64,000 nt of DNA. Origin: an uncultured Candidatus Melainabacteria bacterium (GTDB taxonomy: Bacteria; Cyanobacteriota; Vampirovibrionia; Gastranaerophilales; Gastranaerophilaceae). The stretch spans positions 121,265 through 185,264 of the forward strand of contig CAKVIG010000004.1 in assembly GCA_934754515.1 (NCBI GenBank), written 5' to 3'. The notes beneath the pieces were generated by a model, which saw only the letters and a program-made list of their open reading frames with translations, ran no database searches and was not told the DNA's origin. Shown one piece after another: positions 50,563-58,123 of the stretch (the first letter of the stretch is position 1; each line of letters opens with the position of its first letter). Both the position numbers and the translations under genes were made by a program.

Positions 50563-51666
50563 TTATCCTAAAATTTCTCTCTTTTTTTCTTGCAAAAGAG
50601 TCACAAGTCTGTCCATTCTCGCCAAATTTTTACTTACCATTTGATAAAAAAAACGTAAATCTTCCAGATTGTGAATTTCTTTGAGCAGATTAATGTATAA
50701 ATTTTCTTTCTGATACCTCATTGGCTGGACAAATTCTTTGCCGGAATATTTACCCAAAAGTAAGTTATACTTACCAAAATCGTCAGCAGCTTCGATTTCT
50801 TGCATAACCTCTAACCTTTTTTCGACTTGATTATTCAAAACAGCTAAGGTTTCTTTTGGGAATTTTGCGTCCTTGAAAGTTTTCTTGAGCTTTAGCAGTT
50901 CCTCGGAATTCTTGCAAATATCAATATTATCAAACGTATTAAATCCTTGTAAATTTGCAATTTTAAAACTACTTTGACCAAAGTCCCAAGGTTCAAATTC
51001 CCCTCTACATCTTTGCTCTTGCACTTTTTTGTTAGGAATTTCATACATAAAGCCTTTGTATCCAACAATCTCCGGATATCTGGTCGATGCATTGTATACA
51101 TTAATTAAAGCATTTGGATTTTTATCTTTCATTAGTTTAAACATATTTTCCATATTCCGTTTATGTTCACGGAAAAATAAATGATCCCCTGGGACAATTG
51201 CACCTTTGGTAAAACCTTCCGGCATGAGTGTGTCGATAATAAATTTTAAAGTTTCTTTAGAGCATTTTGAATGCGCATGATATAACGCATGGGTTTGGAT
51301 ATCCTTGTTAAACAAATACATCACAGAGCAATCGTGAACAAAGGAAGTTGAGAGCGGGACATTAGTTTTTGCTTTCAAATAGCTGTTTGCGTAGCCATCT
51401 TTGTTGGTAGAAAAACCTTTGATGTAGTGCCCATCAGATTCAAAAAAATCCCAAAAGTTTTTAAGTGGAATTGAATTTTTGCATTGCGTACCACCGAATT
51501 CAAACGGACGAATATTTGTAATCTCACTTATTGCGTTTGCCTCACACCTAAATTTATTCGGTTGCTGTGTAAAAATATCTGATAGTGTTTTAGGTTTCGC
51601 CCTTAAACCCTGAAATTGCGGAGCTATATTGTAATTTGTTTTGCTATTTATATTAAGAATTCTCAT
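50563..51666 (-). CDS. x-F-x-G protein with a possible Cys-His catalytic core
   Basis: 367 residues. N-terminus MRILNINSKTNYNIAPQFQG, the x-F-x-G motif at 16-20. Residues 105-135 contain HDCSVMYLFN and HALYHAH (Cys113; His126, 130, 132), followed by GAIVPGDHLFFREHKRNMEN. A Cys followed by a His in a beta strand recalls the CheD/CNF-like deamidase arrangement. This is only a pattern resemblance. The last 100 residues are charged and helical. Single gene on the minus strand. Confidence 0.65.
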   Translation of the reverse strand: MRILNINSKTNYNIAPQFQGLRAKPKTLSDIFTQQPNKFRCEANAISEITNIRPFEFGGTQCKNSIPLKNFWDFFESDGHYIKGFSTNKDGYANSYLKAKTNVPLSTSFVHDCSVMYLFNKDIQTHALYHAHSKCSKETLKFIIDTLMPEGFTKGAIVPGDHLFFREHKRNMENMFKLMKDKNPNALINVYNASTRYPEIVGYKGFMYEIPNKKVQEQRCRGEFEPWDFGQSSFKIANLQGFNTFDNIDICKNSEELLKLKKTFKDAKFPKETLAVLNNQVEKRLEVMQEIEAADDFGKYNLLLGKYSGKEFVQPMRYQKENLYINLLKEIHNLEDLRFFYQMVSKNLARMDRLVTLLQEKKREILG

Positions 51667-51768
51667 ACTTGTATTAAAAACTGAAAAAAAATATTTTGCT
51701 ATTAAAAAAGTTTGTGTTAAGATGAATTTGTTGACAGAACGTCTGTTGACTGAAAATTAAATATATAT

Positions 51769-51905
51769 GGGTGCGTAGGACTCCGCTGAGGAGTTGACTA
51801 AATGTCAAGTCCGAAGATGGAGTAGATGAGTTCGAACGGATGTGAGACGAGCCGTTTACAAAATATCCAACTGCGCATCACGAACAAAACAACTGAATAT
51901 TATAT
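51769..51905 (+). repeat. tRNA-Lys 5'-side repeat unit 1 (137 bp)
   Basis: It begins with a copy of the tRNA-Lys 5' end (GGGTGCGT), then a hairpin ACTCC-gctga-GGAGT and the shared hairpin at 51790-51812 (GGA / TCC outer arms, G-G mismatch on this strand, TTGAC-TAAAT-GTCAA). Then come GAGTTCGAACGGATGTGAGA and CGAGCCGTTTAC, an inverted D-arm copy CCAACTGCGC with ATCAC, and the promoter-like AACTGAATATTATAT. The 5' GGTGCG can pair with CGCATC near the 3' end. Confidence 0.82.
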
Positions 51906-52042
51906 GGGTGCGTAGGACTCCGCTGAGGAGTTGACTAAATGTCAAGTCCGAGGATGGAGTAGGTGAGTCCGAACGTGAGTGAGGCGAACCGTTTACAAGA
52001 TATCCAACTGCGCATCACGAACAAGACAACTGAATATTATAT
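51906..52042 (+). repeat. tRNA-Lys 5'-side repeat unit 2 (137 bp)
   Basis: Same length and order as unit 1, with about a dozen substitutions, mostly in the GAGTCCGAACGTGAGTGAGG segment. Its hairpin is at 51927-51949. It runs directly into the intact tRNA-Lys. Confidence 0.82.
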
Positions 52043-52118
52043 GGGTGCGTGGCGCAGTTGGTAGCGCAGTTGACTCTTAATCAATTGGTCGAGGGTTCGA
52101 GTCCCTCCACACCCACCA
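52043..52118 (+). tRNA. tRNA-Lys (CTT)
   Basis: D-arm GCGCAGTTGGTAGCGC, anticodon stem GTTGA / TCAAT around loop CTCTTAA (anticodon CTT), T-arm GAGGG-TTCGAGT-CCCTC, discriminator A and encoded CCA. The acceptor GGGTGCG / CACACCC has one C-A mismatch at pair 6. Confidence 0.92.
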
Positions 52119-52301
52119 TTTAAAAGACTTCTGCGGAGGTCTTTTTTTTGTGGGGCTCTCACGCAACAAGCAAAGCTAGTTGGGTTCTCTCCTCCATTGA
52201 CTTTTAGAATAATTTCTTAAATTAACTAATATCGCAACGAAAAACGTGACATTTAGTCACCTTTTTCTGCTCGTCAACGGAGTCCTTCACCACACCCACC
52301 A
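52119..52301 (+). repeat. tRNA-Lys 3'-side repeat unit (183 bp)
   Basis: It ends with a copy of the tRNA-Lys 3' end including CCA (CCACACCCACCATTT, 52290-52304, matching 52107-52121). The shared hairpin lies at 52239-52267 (outer arms GAAAAA / TTTTTC, C-C mismatch, GTGAC-ATTTA-GTCAC), followed by TGCTCG as in the tRNA-Gly units. So the same gene carries units on both sides. Confidence 0.8.
52122..52149 (+). terminator. tRNA-Lys terminator
   Basis: AAAGACTTC / GAGGTCTTT stem followed by T-rich sequence, directly after the tRNA. Confidence 0.7.
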
Positions 52302-52382
52302 TTTTAAGAAGGTTTTAGACTCTCTTTTTCATAACCAAATTTTAATTCATAATAAAACTTTATCTTTATTGATTCCGGTCTA

Positions 52383-54227
52383 TTAAATCATTTCATAGAT
52401 TTCGTTATATTTTTCTATGGTTTCAAAGTTCCAATATGCATCATAATTCATCGCATTTTTGATTAACAAATTCCAACTCGCAGGGTTATTAGTATACAAA
52501 TTTAACGCCTTATTTAATATCGCAAGATAATCTTCTTCTGCGTCCGCATCATTCAAAAGCGATTTTTTCGTCTTAAATCCGCACCCAAAAACCATATCTT
52601 CAAAAATATCCGCAACAGTGTCATTAAGTATTCCAACTCTTGAAGCAACCGGAATACAACCCAATTTCATTCCATTTAGATATTCTATATCAGAACTATT
52701 AATACGTCTTGGCAATAGATTAATGTCAGAGGCTGCATAAAATTGTGCTGTATTAATTTTGCCGTCTATAAACAACCACCTGCCGTTCAAACCTGAATTA
52801 TTTTCCAAAAATTCAACCCAAGATTTTATAAAATTATTACTTAAACCGTTTGAAATATTAACAATCACCTGAATATTTTTTCTTAATTCAAAAAGCTTTA
52901 AAATTGAATTGAGCGCAACATCAACCCCGTTTTTAAAAATATCATTATCAAATTTTGCAAATATAAGTGGTGCGTCATAAAAAGAATCAAGATAACCTCT
53001 AATTTCGCAATCTTCTGACTTCAAAAGACTGATATCCACAAATTTTGTTTTAACTCTTTGCGCAGAAAACTCCTTCAACAAATATGTTTTATTTTTTTGT
53101 CTTAACTCTCTAAAATTACCAACATCAAAAGGCTGATAAAGTTTTGTTTTAATTTCTCCAATGCCTAAATTTACAAACCCGCTTTTTGATTTTGTTTGAT
53201 TAATTCTGGTTTTTAAATCCATACAAGAATTTTCAAAAATTTCTTTGTAATAACTTTCAGAAATTACAGCCCAAAAATCTGTTTTTTTGAGCGTAAAATA
53301 CATTTTGTCATAATAACTAAAATTTTCAAAACGTAATTCAGGAAAAAGCTTAAGTATCCTTGAATTCATTCTTTTAAACAAAATATTTTCATTTAGTTCT
53401 TCTTCTCTATTAATATTTTCTCTAAATTTTACATAATTTTGATAAATGAAATCCAAACATTCACGCATTTGTTTAAAATTTTTTGTGCTATGCAAATTAA
53501 AAAGCGAAGCAATACATTTCTGTATAATTTTATCTCGACAAAGTTTTTTCATACCCTGTTGGTTTACAAGATTTATGGCAGCCCAAAACGGTTCAATTTG
53601 CTCATTTTCTTCGGTATAAAAATCATCAACAACTTGAAAAACTCTAATCGGGTAAGGTAATTTATTTTCAAATTCTGCACCTAAAAAGAACGGAATTTTA
53701 TCCGCATGAATAATGTCAGGCTTGATTTTTTTTGCACATATTCTAACCGCTTTCATAAACGGTGCTAAAAATTGAAGTTTAGAAAAATCATTATCCTCAA
53801 GAGTGAAAAAAGCAGAAGAATATAAACCAAAAATTTCTATGTTCTCCGCATTCCTAGGAAATTTATATAATCTCGCTTCATTGTTTTTATTTTGCAAAAA
53901 GAAATCAAAACTAACATTTGTTTTTTCTAAATTTTCAACATTTTTAATAGGAATAAGAACTTTAATATCTTTATCAGGATATTGTTTCCTAAACGCTAAA
54001 ATATAATCAATTGGCGGTTCTTGAACAGTTACAATCAAAACCTGTTTGAAATCTTTTTTCAATCTTTTTCTTAATAAAGATGATAGATTTTTTCTCAAAA
54101 ACCTGAATTGAGTTTTAAAATCATGAAGCATATCTGCATTTTCAAACTGCTGAACAACTTCTTTTGAAGGTCGTTCAAACATCAAATCTTGTTCTTTTGT
54201 ATGTGTTGCAGTTTCAAAATTTTCCAT
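52383..54227 (-). CDS. Glycogen-synthase-like GT-B glycosyltransferase, divergent
   Basis: 614 residues. The N-terminal half has DIIHADKIPFFLGAEFENKL and an IRVFQVVDDFYTEENEQIEP segment where starch synthases have their acceptor-side domain. The C-terminal half has PLIFAKFDNDIFKNGVDVAL, RWLFIDGKINTAQFYAASDI, NLLPRRINSSDIEYLNGMKL and GCIPVASRVGILNDTVADIF, a GT5-like donor domain with the region normally E-P-C-G replaced. It shares the L-L-P-x-R pattern with the 10875 gene. No signal or membrane helix. It follows a GtrB-like gene by 5 nt, so the pair is one operon. Confidence 0.65.
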   Translation of the reverse strand: MENFETATHTKEQDLMFERPSKEVVQQFENADMLHDFKTQFRFLRKNLSSLLRKRLKKDFKQVLIVTVQEPPIDYILAFRKQYPDKDIKVLIPIKNVENLEKTNVSFDFFLQNKNNEARLYKFPRNAENIEIFGLYSSAFFTLEDNDFSKLQFLAPFMKAVRICAKKIKPDIIHADKIPFFLGAEFENKLPYPIRVFQVVDDFYTEENEQIEPFWAAINLVNQQGMKKLCRDKIIQKCIASLFNLHSTKNFKQMRECLDFIYQNYVKFRENINREEELNENILFKRMNSRILKLFPELRFENFSYYDKMYFTLKKTDFWAVISESYYKEIFENSCMDLKTRINQTKSKSGFVNLGIGEIKTKLYQPFDVGNFRELRQKNKTYLLKEFSAQRVKTKFVDISLLKSEDCEIRGYLDSFYDAPLIFAKFDNDIFKNGVDVALNSILKLFELRKNIQVIVNISNGLSNNFIKSWVEFLENNSGLNGRWLFIDGKINTAQFYAASDINLLPRRINSSDIEYLNGMKLGCIPVASRVGILNDTVADIFEDMVFGCGFKTKKSLLNDADAEEDYLAILNKALNLYTNNPASWNLLIKNAMNYDAYWNFETIEKYNEIYEMI

Positions 54228-54232
54228 AACCT

Positions 54233-55195
54233 TTAAATAAGTTCTTTTTCTTTAATATAACGAGGTCTTGCTTTAACTTCGTTAAAAATTTGTCCTAAAT
54301 ATTCGCCAATAATTCCCAAACAGAACAATTGCAAGCCGCCAAAAAAAGCAAGCAAGACAACAAGCGTAGCCCAGCCACTAGGGGTATTATGTAAAAAATA
54401 TTTTTCAAAAACAACTTCTATGGCGAGCAAAAAACTGCCTAAAACAGTCAAAACACCGACTGCCGCAATTATTCTAAGAGGAACAATACTAAAAGCCGTA
54501 ATACCATTGAGAGCAAGGCTTGTAAGCGAAAAGAAATTAAACTTTGAAGAACCTAATGCTCTTGGCTTAACATTAAAATGCACATAAGCCGTTTTTAAGC
54601 CGATTTCATGGAAAAATCCGCGCAAAAACAAACCTGCTTCTTGGTATTTCTCCAAGATTTCAAGCCCTTTAGAACTTACTAAACGAAAATCAGAATGATT
54701 TGGCGGAATTTTTACGCCTAAAATATTCATCAATTTATAAAAACAAAGTGCCGTGTATTTTTTAAAAAACGAATCTGTTTTGCGGTCATTTCTGATACCC
54801 GAAACAATCTCCGCGCCATTATGATACTCATCAATAAAAGTTTCTATTGCGTTTTCATCTTGTTGTAAATCCGCATCAATTGAAATTACACAGTCGCATC
54901 CGATGTTTTTTACACCCAAAAGTCCTGCGATAAGTGCTTTTTGGTTACCATAGTTACGAATAAACTTTGTACCCTTAACTCTTGCGCCATAAGTTTGGTG
55001 CAAGTTTTCAATAATTTCCCATGTTTTGTCTTTAGAACCGTCATCAACGAGATAAATATAGCTGTCTTCAGAAATTTTTCCTTTTGCGATAATTCCGTCT
55101 AAAACATTCAAAAGCGTTTTTACAGTTGATTCAACCACTAATTCTTCATTGAAACATGGAATAATAATTGCAAGTTTTGTTTTATTTTCGCTCAT
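54233..55195 (-). CDS. GtrB/DPM-like glycosyltransferase with two C-terminal membrane helices
   Basis: 320 residues from the ATG at 55195 with AGAGG upstream; the frame extends to 55318 without a ribosome site. GT-A motifs: LAIIIPCFNEELVVESTVKT, IYLVDDGSKDKTWEII, CVISIDADLQQDENAIETFI. Two helices near the C-terminus (IIAAVGVLTVLGSFLLAIE, WATLVVLLAFFGGLQLFCLG). The family loads a sugar onto polyprenyl phosphate, often for a GtrA flippase; a gtrA homologue lies at 58906. Confidence 0.9.
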   Translation of the reverse strand: MSENKTKLAIIIPCFNEELVVESTVKTLLNVLDGIIAKGKISEDSYIYLVDDGSKDKTWEIIENLHQTYGARVKGTKFIRNYGNQKALIAGLLGVKNIGCDCVISIDADLQQDENAIETFIDEYHNGAEIVSGIRNDRKTDSFFKKYTALCFYKLMNILGVKIPPNHSDFRLVSSKGLEILEKYQEAGLFLRGFFHEIGLKTAYVHFNVKPRALGSSKFNFFSLTSLALNGITAFSIVPLRIIAAVGVLTVLGSFLLAIEVVFEKYFLHNTPSGWATLVVLLAFFGGLQLFCLGIIGEYLGQIFNEVKARPRYIKEKELI

Positions 55196-55276
55196 CGTAA
55201 CCTCTTTTGAAATAATCATACTATATAATCGGCAATATGAAAATAGCAAAACTTGAAAGCATTTTTGTATAAGACA

Positions 55277-55285
55277 TGCTAAACT
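55277..55285 (+). promoter_or_regulatory. Extended -10 box of the 55292-dinB-like operon
   Basis: TGC-TAAACT, ending 6 nt before the ATG. Leaderless set. Confidence 0.55.
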
Positions 55286-55291
55286 GTTATT

Positions 55292-55516
55292 ATGTTGGAT
55301 ATTGATACTGGTGAACAAGTCGAAGCTCTTTACAAAATGATTGAGGTTAAGGGCGGAAAAAGGACAGAAAAATTTAAAACGACAGATTTAAAACGTGCTT
55401 TGAAATTCCACAAATGGTATGTTTCAAGGTACAAACAAGGTCTGCTTATGGAAATTTGTCGTCAGAAAAAACAGTACAACTGGAAAGAAAAAACCGTAAA
55501 TTATACGTTTGAATAA
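55292..55516 (+). CDS. Small basic protein preceding the Y-family polymerase
   Basis: 74 residues. MLDIDTGEQVEALYKMIEVK, then KTTDLKRALKFHKWYVSRYK and a basic C-terminus. No family recognised. It is not UmuD: there is no Ser-Lys protease site. It ends 2 nt before the polymerase gene, so the two are co-transcribed; an accessory role in translesion synthesis is inference. Confidence 0.6.
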   Translation: MLDIDTGEQVEALYKMIEVKGGKRTEKFKTTDLKRALKFHKWYVSRYKQGLLMEICRQKKQYNWKEKTVNYTFE

Positions 55517-55518
55517 CC

Positions 55519-56739
55519 ATGACTAATCAGAAATACATAGCTTTAATAGATTGTGACAGCTTTTTTGTATCTTGTGAAAGGAAACTTAATCCTGAGCTTA
55601 AAGGCTTGCCGGTGTCTGTTGTTTCAGGTGAACGCGGATGTGTCATTGCGCGTTCTCGCGAAGCAAAAATGCTTGGAATACCAATGGGAATCCCACTTTT
55701 TCAAGCCGTTGAAAAATATCCTGAAGGGATTTATATTACAGCAAATCATTATGCGTATACAAGAATTTCCGGCATGGTAATGAAAATTTTGAAAGAATAC
55801 AGCCCAAATGTTCAAGTTTATTCGATTGATGAAGCGTTTGTTGATTTTACAGGACTTACAAAATTATATAAGAAAAACTACTTCAAGCTTGCTTATGAAT
55901 TGCAACAGAGAATTTTAAAAGAAGTTGATATTCCTGTATCTATTGGTGTAGCTAGAACTAAAACTATTGCAAAATTAGCCTCTGATAAATCAAAAAACAC
56001 AAGTACGCACATTGCTCTGATTGGCAAATGCAAACTTACAGAACTCCTTAAACACACAGATATACAAGAAGTTTGGGGAATTGGCAGAAAGCTTGGCGCA
56101 AAACTTTGGGGGCTTGGAGTCCGAACGGCTTATGATTACGTGCAAAAGGATGATGCTTGGATAAAATCAAGATTTGGCAAAAACGGTCTTGCGATTAAAT
56201 CAGAGCTTTTAGGAATCATGATTTCCCCAATTTCTAACGAGATTGAACTTCCTAAATCAATAAGTGATACAAAATCATTTTTGGAATTTTCATCGGATTT
56301 AAATTTTCTAAAAAACGAGCTTTCTATTCATATCCATGACGTTTGTACAAGGTTGAGAAAAATTAATTGCAAAGCCTCAACAATTGGCGTTATTTTAAAA
56401 ACAAAAGATTTTAGAACACTTTATTCGAAAATTACATTAAGAGTTCCGGTAAATTTTGAATTTGAAATATCGAAAAGCGCATTTTCGATATTAGAAAGCA
56501 TGTATTCTTCAAATGTTTTGTACAGAAGTGTTGGAATTGTGCTTGAGGATTTTAACTTGTGTTCAGAAGAACAATTAATTTTGTTTGACACAGATACAAA
56601 AAGAGAGCAAAAAGAAAAATTGGGTAAAAGTTTGGATAAACTTGAACAAAAATTTGGACGCAACATTGTACGAACAGGATTTGTAAATAAAGAAATACCA
56701 TTTTCCCAAGGTTTTTTGACAAACCCGAAGGAAGTTTAA
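55519..56739 (+). CDS. Y-family DNA polymerase (UmuC/DinB-like)
   Basis: 406 residues. Catalytic acids in IALIDCDSFFVSCERKLNPE and VQVYSIDEAFVDFTGL; steric-gate region DSFFVSCE; then PVSIGVARTKTIAKLASDKS and the HhH region VWGIGRKLGAKLWGLGVRTA. Near the C-terminus EQLILFD matches the beta-clamp-binding pentapeptide Q-L-x-L-F. The overall features are closer to UmuC than to DinB. It is a translesion polymerase. No LexA-box was recognised upstream. Confidence 0.92.
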   Translation: MTNQKYIALIDCDSFFVSCERKLNPELKGLPVSVVSGERGCVIARSREAKMLGIPMGIPLFQAVEKYPEGIYITANHYAYTRISGMVMKILKEYSPNVQVYSIDEAFVDFTGLTKLYKKNYFKLAYELQQRILKEVDIPVSIGVARTKTIAKLASDKSKNTSTHIALIGKCKLTELLKHTDIQEVWGIGRKLGAKLWGLGVRTAYDYVQKDDAWIKSRFGKNGLAIKSELLGIMISPISNEIELPKSISDTKSFLEFSSDLNFLKNELSIHIHDVCTRLRKINCKASTIGVILKTKDFRTLYSKITLRVPVNFEFEISKSAFSILESMYSSNVLYRSVGIVLEDFNLCSEEQLILFDTDTKREQKEKLGKSLDKLEQKFGRNIVRTGFVNKEIPFSQGFLTNPKEV

Positions 56740-56775
56740 ATATTTTAAGCTATAAAGCTTCATTGAAAGGTATTT

Positions 56776-56791
56776 TGTAAATTTTTGTAAA
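56776..56791 (-). promoter_or_regulatory. TTTACA-AAAA-TTTACA direct repeat
   Basis: On the minus strand two exact TTTACA half-sites separated by 4 nt, the canonical spacing of cyanobacterial HLR1 sites. It lies about 118 nt before an x-F-x-G gene at 56910 and just after the polymerase gene. AT-rich context makes chance possible. Confidence 0.3.
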
Positions 56792-56909
56792 AAAGTTAAG
56801 TTTAACTAGCAAAAAAAATTATTTACACGTTTTAGAACAAATGGATGGTTGATAATTCTAAAAATATGATATAATTGAATAATTAAATAATTAAAACGAG
56901 GTATAAAAC

Positions 56910-57245
56910 ATGAGTGAAATTAATGGTCCAAAATTTAGTGTTAATCAAATGAATTTTAGTGGAATTCAAAAAACTCAAGTTGATGTTCCACAACAAGCAC
57001 CGGTTGAAACTGATGCACCTAAAATCAACGATTTTTCTGATCCAAAAGCAGAAGCTTTAGGTCGTTCAATGTTATTTAAAGGCGTTGATGACACTCAACA
57101 TGATTTAAAAGTTTTATTAGACAATCCTCAAATCGCTGAAAATTCTGATAAAGCGTTTGAAACAGCATTGAAAGCCGCTCAAGATGCAGGCGTAGCTAAT
57201 CCTTATGAAGAAGCAGCAAGCTTTGCTACAACTTCTTTGAATTAG
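56910..57245 (+). CDS. Small x-F-x-G protein
   Basis: 111 residues. MSEINGPKFSVNQMNFSGIQ carries the motif at 14-18. A Pro/Gln-rich linker is followed by a helical segment (AEALGRSMLFKGVDDTQHDL, KAFETALKAAQDAGV). No membrane helix and no recognised family. ACGAGGTATAAAAC precedes the ATG. Confidence 0.65.
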   Translation: MSEINGPKFSVNQMNFSGIQKTQVDVPQQAPVETDAPKINDFSDPKAEALGRSMLFKGVDDTQHDLKVLLDNPQIAENSDKAFETALKAAQDAGVANPYEEAASFATTSLN

Positions 57246-57247
57246 TT

Positions 57248-57359
57248 AAGTTAATGGTGCAAAAAATTGCACCCTACCTTCTTCTTAATAAAATATGTTT
57301 TATCTTGAACATATTTTTGATTAGCAATTATAGGGTGCAATTTTTTGCACCATTAACTT
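57248..57359. repeat. 112-bp element with perfect 28-bp inverted arms
   Basis: The left arm 57248-57275 (AAGTTAATGGTGCAAAAAAT, then TGCACCCT) is the exact reverse complement of 57332-57359. Each arm is itself a nested palindrome GGTGCAA...TTGCACC. A related half-copy lies at 38193-38225. Confidence 0.9.
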
Positions 57360-57427
57360 TTATTATCACTTTTGCTCAAAACTAAATTATATGTTATTAT
57401 AATTAAAAAACTTAGGAAGAGGGGATT

Positions 57428-58123
57428 ATGGAAAATGATAATAAACCGGTTGTTAATTTAATTTCTAAACCGGCAAATATGTTAAAAACAATTTATACAG
57501 CTGCAAGAACCTGCTATAGTGCAGATACACCGTTTAACATATACAACAGCACTGATGATGAAGAAAAAATGCTTAAATTAATTGAGCGTGTTATTTCTTC
57601 GGGTCATTATTCCGTAATCGAACATATTCAAGTAACTTTCGCGATTTCTAACGTATCAAGAGCTTGTACTCACCAACTTGTGCGTCACCGCCACATGTCT
57701 TTTTCTCAAAAATCTCAAAGATATGTTAAAGAAAAAGGTCAATTTGACTACTTAATTCCACCTACAATTGCTAGAGATGAAAACTTAAAAGCAAAATTTG
57801 TGGAATTTATGGAAGAAATTTCTAAAAAGTATATAGAATTTACAGAAGCAGGAATTCCGGCTGAAGATGCAAGAGCTGTACTTCCGAATGCGGCTTCAAC
57901 TTCTATTGTTGCAAGTTTAAATTTGAGAGAAATGATTCACTTGGCAAACTTAAGACTTTGCACACGCGCACAATATGAAATTCGTTCAATGATTAAAATG
58001 ATGTGCGATGAATTAATCAAGGAAGAACCTTGGCTTAAGCCTTATTTAGTTCCTAAATGCGAACGCCTAGGTTATTGCGACGAAGACAAATCTTGCGGAA
58101 GGATGCCTAAATTAGCTCAATGA
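57428..58123 (+). CDS. thyX: FAD-dependent thymidylate synthase
   Basis: 231 residues. The ThyX motif R-H-R-x2-S-x6-S-x-R-Y is present as RHRHMSFSQKSQRYVKE, with SGHYSVIEHIQVTFAISNVS before it and NLRLCTRAQYEIRSM after. It makes dTMP using folate and FAD rather than the ThyA route. GGAAGAGGGGATT precedes the ATG and a TATAAT lies about 30 nt upstream. It overlaps the next gene by 4 nt. Confidence 0.97.
   Translation: MENDNKPVVNLISKPANMLKTIYTAARTCYSADTPFNIYNSTDDEEKMLKLIERVISSGHYSVIEHIQVTFAISNVSRACTHQLVRHRHMSFSQKSQRYVKEKGQFDYLIPPTIARDENLKAKFVEFMEEISKKYIEFTEAGIPAEDARAVLPNAASTSIVASLNLREMIHLANLRLCTRAQYEIRSMIKMMCDELIKEEPWLKPYLVPKCERLGYCDEDKSCGRMPKLAQ

Noticed and set aside
20931..52267. Shared tRNA hairpins as ordinary intrinsic terminators
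   Set aside because: The stem carries a conserved mismatch and fixed ATTTA loop, and in most copies no U-tract follows on the tRNA strand; the tRNA genes have separate terminators.
55292..55516. UmuD or LexA-like partner of the Y-family polymerase
   Set aside because: Too short and lacks the Ala-Gly cleavage site and the Ser-Lys dyad.
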